A stretch of DNA of 64,000 bases, from assembly GCA_035517695.1 (NCBI GenBank), contig DATIYI010000326.1, positions 1 through 64,000 of the forward strand. Reading direction: 5' to 3'. This stretch comes from DATFVJ01 sp035517695. GTDB lineage: Bacteria > Actinomycetota > Actinomycetes > Streptosporangiales > Streptosporangiaceae. The first letter of the stretch is position 1; each line of letters opens with the position of its first letter. The notes below the pieces were generated by a model. That model ran no database searches. It worked only from the letters and a program-made list of their open reading frames with translations, and was not told where the DNA came from. Shown here one piece after another: positions 60,787-64,000 of the stretch. The position numbers were made by a program, and so were the translations under genes.

Positions 60787-62829
60787 ATGCGGTCTCCTGG
60801 CGAGCCGCTACGCAGCCGCGCCCTACGCACGGTCCGCAGCGTCAAACGGAGCACGGTGACGACAGCGGCGGCGACAGCAGCAAGGTCCGGCGCCGTGGCC
60901 ACCACGCCGGATGGCGCGGGCGCCATGGCTCCGGACGGCGCAGGCGCCATGGCTCCGGACGGCGCAGGCGCCACCACCCCGGGCGGCGCCCTCGCCACCG
61001 CCCTGGGCAGCACCGTCGCGACGATCCGGCGCGGCAGCGCCTTGGCCCGTGGCAGCAAGGTCACGACCGCGACCGCCGCCAGGGGCGGCGTCGGCGCCAG
61101 CGTGATCGCCGCCAGAGACAGGGCCGCGAGCACCGCGCGCAAGCTGGGCTTCGCCGCGCTGCGGCTGCCGCGCGGGTCCCACCCGGTGGCCGTGCAGCGC
61201 AATCTTGCCGTGCCGATGCCCGATGGCGTCACCCTGCTCGCGGACAGGTACTTCCCCACCGACATCGGGGATCAGGCGGGCAACGGGGAGCAGGCGCGCA
61301 GCGCAGATCAGCCGGGTAGCGCGGATCACCCAGGCAGCGGGCAGCCGCCGGTGATCCTGGTGCGCTCGCCGTACGGGCGCAGCGGCTTGGTCGGCCTCGC
61401 CTGCGGTCACTTCTTCGCCCAGCACGGTTTCCAGGCGGTCGTGCAGAGCGTGCGCGGCACGTTCGGGTCTGGCGGCGTATTCGACCCACTCGGCAACGAA
61501 CGGGAGGACGGGCTGGCCACCGTCGCCTGGCTGAAAGCGCAGCCGTGGTTCGGCGGCACGTTCGCCATGTACGGCCCGAGCTATCTCGGCTACTCTCAGT
61601 GGGCGATCGCCGCCAACGCCGGGCCAGAACTGAAGGCCATGGCCGCGCAAATGGCGGCGTCCCAATTCCACGACGCGGCCTACGTCGGCGGGGCGTTCGC
61701 GCTCGAGTCGACACTCAGCTGGAGCGACCTGACCACCCGCATCGAGCGGCCGATCGGCCGCTTGACCGCGGCCGTCACGTCCATCCGCCGGGCCAGGCGT
61801 GCCGCTTTGACGGGACGGCCGCTAGCCGACCTTGACACCCTTGCCGCTGGTGCACCGGTCCCCTTCTTCCAGGACCTGCTGTGTAACCAGGCGACTGATG
61901 GGCCTTACTGGCAGCGCCGCGACCACAGCGGCAGCGTCGCCGACGTGGCCGTCCCCATCAGCCTGCTTGGCGGCTGGTACGACGTATTCCTGCCCTGGCA
62001 GCTGCGGGACTACGCGGTACTGCGCGAGGCCGGTCGGCAGCCGCAGCTGACGATCGGGCCGTGGTATCACGTCGACCCACGGCAACTGCGCGCGGCGAGC
62101 GCCGACGCGCTTGCCTGGTTCCGCGCCCACCTCCTCGGCGACGAGTCCCAGCTGCGTGATCAGCCGGTCCGCCTGTACATCACAGGTGCTGGTGAATGGC
62201 GTCACTATCCGGACTGGCCAGTGCCTGGAATGCGGCAGGAACGTTGGCACCTGCAGCAGGGCCGGCGCCTTCGGCCCGCGCCGCCCGCGGCGTCGCCGCC
62301 CGACACCTACCGCTACGATCCCGCGCACCCGACACCCACCCTCAGCGGCCCCACGCTTGTCGGCAACTCCGAGCCTGCGGACAACCGGCGGCTTGAGCTG
62401 CGCAAGGACGTGCTCACGTTCACCGGCCCGATACTGTGGTCCAGCCTGGAGATCATCGGGCCGGTGACCGCCGACCTGTACGTCAGGTCCAACCGCGTCC
62501 ACACCGACCTCGTCGTCCGGCTCTGCGATGTGGGGCCGACCGGCACGTCGATCAACGTCTGCGAGGGCGTGCGCCGCCTAGTGGCTGGAAATCCTGAGCC
62601 CGCCGCCGACGGCGTGCGGCGCGTGCCGGTTGATCTCTGGCCGGCCGGGCACAGCTTCCTGCCAGGTCACCGGTTGCGCGTCCAGGTGGCGAGCGGAGCC
62701 TACCCGCGGGTGGACCGCAACCCTGGAACCGGGGAACCGCTGGGGGCCGCCCCTATGGTTACCGCTCACCAGGAGGTCTTCCACGACCCGGACCACCCGT
62801 CCGCGATCGTGCTGCCCGTGACCGGCTGA
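60787..62829 (+). CDS. CocE/NonD family alpha/beta hydrolase
   Basis: A 680-residue serine hydrolase of the CocE/X-Pro dipeptidyl peptidase S15 type. Nucleophile Ser265 is in MYGPSYLGYSQW, the acid is in LLGGWYDVFLPW and the His is in IGPWYHVD; a C-terminal jelly-roll domain (GPVTADLYVRSNRVHTDLVV) follows. Family members hydrolyse acyl esters or peptides. The first ~110 residues are an Ala/Thr/Gly-rich repeat region unlike the family. AGGGGGCGAAA precedes the ATG. Confidence 0.88.
   Translation: MRSPGEPLRSRALRTVRSVKRSTVTTAAATAARSGAVATTPDGAGAMAPDGAGAMAPDGAGATTPGGALATALGSTVATIRRGSALARGSKVTTATAARGGVGASVIAARDRAASTARKLGFAALRLPRGSHPVAVQRNLAVPMPDGVTLLADRYFPTDIGDQAGNGEQARSADQPGSADHPGSGQPPVILVRSPYGRSGLVGLACGHFFAQHGFQAVVQSVRGTFGSGGVFDPLGNEREDGLATVAWLKAQPWFGGTFAMYGPSYLGYSQWAIAANAGPELKAMAAQMAASQFHDAAYVGGAFALESTLSWSDLTTRIERPIGRLTAAVTSIRRARRAALTGRPLADLDTLAAGAPVPFFQDLLCNQATDGPYWQRRDHSGSVADVAVPISLLGGWYDVFLPWQLRDYAVLREAGRQPQLTIGPWYHVDPRQLRAASADALAWFRAHLLGDESQLRDQPVRLYITGAGEWRHYPDWPVPGMRQERWHLQQGRRLRPAPPAASPPDTYRYDPAHPTPTLSGPTLVGNSEPADNRRLELRKDVLTFTGPILWSSLEIIGPVTADLYVRSNRVHTDLVVRLCDVGPTGTSINVCEGVRRLVAGNPEPAADGVRRVPVDLWPAGHSFLPGHRLRVQVASGAYPRVDRNPGTGEPLGAAPMVTAHQEVFHDPDHPSAIVLPVTG
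60919..60975. repeat. 24-bp tandem repeat in coding sequence
   Basis: Two full copies beginning GGCGCCATGGCTCCGGACGG and a partial third, in frame in the hydrolase gene, encoding GAMAPDGA octapeptides in its N-terminal extension. Confidence 0.85.
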
Positions 62830-62896
62830 CGGCGCGACCCGCCACCCGCAAGCGCACGCGGATGGGCCCACCGCATGCACCGCGGCGCGCCGATTC

Positions 62897-63589
62897 TCAG
62901 GCGGCACGCGCGGCGCGGGCGAGGTGGCGCGCCTGCCGTAGCGGTTCTGGTGTGCGGCGCCTGCACCAGCTTCTGAGCACCACATCGGCGGCCACGTTGA
63001 CGCTGGTCCGCCAGGCGGCGTGGACGGCAAGCGGGCGGGTACCTGCCCGGGTCCGCAGCCAGCACCCGACCTGCTCGCCATCGATGACGATGGGGCTCGC
63101 GGCGCCGTACCGATCAGGTGGCCAATCCGCTTGCGGCGCTGAGTTCAGTTCCCGCGTCGCGAGCAGTGCCCGGTGGGTGACGCCGACGGTGGGCAGCCCG
63201 AGCACCGCACCAAGGTGCAGCGCCAGGCCTGCGCGTCGTGGGTGATCGCGCCCCGTCGCGTTGACGAGCAGCACCGCGGGCTCTGTGGGCAGGTCACGGA
63301 CGGCTGCCTCGAGCAGCGGGCCCTCGCGAAGGGCGAGCAGGCCCGGTTCATACGGGCCGCTCGCCACGCCCGCACGGACCGTCCCGGCCAGGTGCCGGCG
63401 ACCGCGCAGCGCCACCGCAGCGGCCCAGGCCGGCTCACCTGCCGCGCCCGGGCCGTGACGGTCACGCCCGAAACAAACGAAACAGCCTGCGATCATTAGC
63501 TCCCCAGCCGGCGGCTGCCAGGCGGGCGGCGCGGCGGCCGCCAGGCGCCGCTGCTCCTCGATCAGCGCATCCGCCTCTGTGGGCCACAT
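62897..63589 (-). CDS. Endonuclease V homologue with altered catalytic residues
   Basis: About 230 residues aligning with E. coli Nfi along most of its length: LMIAGCFVCF, GPYEPGLLALREGP, LLVNATGRDHPRRAG, GLPTVGVTHR. EndoV cuts near deoxyinosine in DNA using Asp35, Glu89, Asp110 and other residues. Here Glu89 and His116 are kept, but the place of Asp35 is Phe37, Asp110 is Asn110 and Lys139 is His139. Metal binding by the usual set is thus not possible. It may be a non-nucleolytic binder, or decaying. ATG 63589 begins the homologous part; the frame continues upstream as antisense of the arginine deiminase gene. Confidence 0.72.
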   Translation of the reverse strand: MWPTEADALIEEQRRLAAAAPPAWQPPAGELMIAGCFVCFGRDRHGPGAAGEPAWAAAVALRGRRHLAGTVRAGVASGPYEPGLLALREGPLLEAAVRDLPTEPAVLLVNATGRDHPRRAGLALHLGAVLGLPTVGVTHRALLATRELNSAPQADWPPDRYGAASPIVIDGEQVGCWLRTRAGTRPLAVHAAWRTSVNVAADVVLRSWCRRRTPEPLRQARHLARAARAA

Positions 63590-63698
63590 ACCGTCCAGTC
63601 TCACTGGTATCCAGCGGTCGCGCACCGCGCAGCCGTTCGGGAATAGCGGGTTTGGGGCATCTCTGATCGGGGATCCCCATGTCTGCCTGGAGGCAACC

Positions 63699-64000
63699 AT
63701 GGCTCTGCAGGTCAACTCCGAGGTCGGCCGCCTCAGGCAGGTCATCGTCCACCGGCCTGGCCTCGAGCTGAGCCGGCTGACCCCGTCCAACGCCGCCGAC
63801 CTGCTCTTCGACGACGTGCTGTGGGCACGGCGGGCGGGCGAGGAGCACGACGACTTCGTCGCGGCGATGCGGGCACGCGGCGTCACCGTGCACCTGTTCG
63901 GTGACCTGCTCCGCGACACGCTAGCCACACCCGAGGCACGCACCTACGTGCTCGACCGGACCTTTGACGAGCGGTTCTACGGACCGATGGCCATCGACGC
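63699..64000 (+). CDS. arcA: Arginine deiminase, N-terminal part (runs off the window)
   Basis: The first ~100 residues of an arginine deiminase: NSEVGRLRQVIVHRPGLEL, LTPSNAADLLFDDVLWARRA, EEHDDFVAAMRARGVTVHLF, and YVLDRTFDERFYGP. The enzyme converts arginine to citrulline and ammonia. The catalytic Cys/His/Glu lie beyond the window. GGAGG sits six bases before the ATG at 63699. It is divergent from the EndoV-like gene with 109 bp between the starts. Confidence 0.88.
   Translation, partial: MALQVNSEVGRLRQVIVHRPGLELSRLTPSNAADLLFDDVLWARRAGEEHDDFVAAMRARGVTVHLFGDLLRDTLATPEARTYVLDRTFDERFYGPMAID

Overview
The window is high-GC actinobacterial DNA with G/C-biased third codon positions, frequent GTG starts and GGAGG-type ribosome binding sites. 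It carries a mycothiol ligase (mshC), a luciferase-like F420-type oxidoreductase, a CYP125/CYP124-like P450 and a methyltransferase/flavoprotein pair of the 10-methyl (tuberculostearic) fatty acid type. These point to Actinomycetota, probably a soil actinomycete of the Streptosporangiales/Frankia/Trebonia kind; the exact taxon cannot be fixed from sequence alone. No rRNA, tRNA, CRISPR array or complete mobile element was seen.

Layout. 0-4.2 kb: gene debris (nitroreductase tail, a truncated T7SS-type polymorphic-toxin N-terminal region, a truncated unknown gene), a NUDIX gene and a P450. 4.2-8.1 kb: the 10-methyl fatty acid pair and a divergent FMN-binding protein. 8.2-16.9 kb: formate-THF ligase, an RsbW-like ATPase, a glutamate-racemase-like protein, DUF4192, a ribbon-helix-helix gene broken by an 11-bp duplication, mshC and an M20 peptidase. 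17.0-22.5 kb (minus strand): an amide-bond cluster made of a GCS2/ATP-grasp fusion, an AsnB-type amidotransferase and an EgtC-like class II amidotransferase. 22.9-34.5 kb: assorted metabolic and secreted proteins, including a GH92 enzyme with a frameshifted C-terminus, an ABC/LuxR deletion scar, and a lone FTR1 iron permease with a DtxR/IdeR-type iron box.

34.7-50.3 kb is one plus-strand extracellular polysaccharide locus: deacetylase, UDP-sugar dehydrogenase, ATP-grasp ligase, FMO-like flavoprotein, polyprenyl-phosphate sugar transferase, GT4, epimerase, GH18, processive GT2, response regulator, second GT4, soluble histidine kinase and second response regulator. Many start and stop codons overlap, so tight translational coupling is likely. 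51.2-64 kb: M23 peptidase, integrase debris with an 84-bp repeat, S9 oligopeptidase, DppA-like aminopeptidase, MFS remnant, a CYTH-CHAD gene overlapping a ParA/MinD ATPase gene, VOC protein, CocE/NonD hydrolase, an endonuclease V homologue with altered catalytic residues, and the start of an arginine deiminase gene.

Two features run through the whole window. Short tandem repeats (unit lengths 11-84 bp) occur inside and between genes at more than a dozen places. Many genes survive only as fragments or frameshifted copies. At one site the two coincide exactly: an 11-bp duplication breaks the ribbon-helix-helix gene, and removing one copy restores it.
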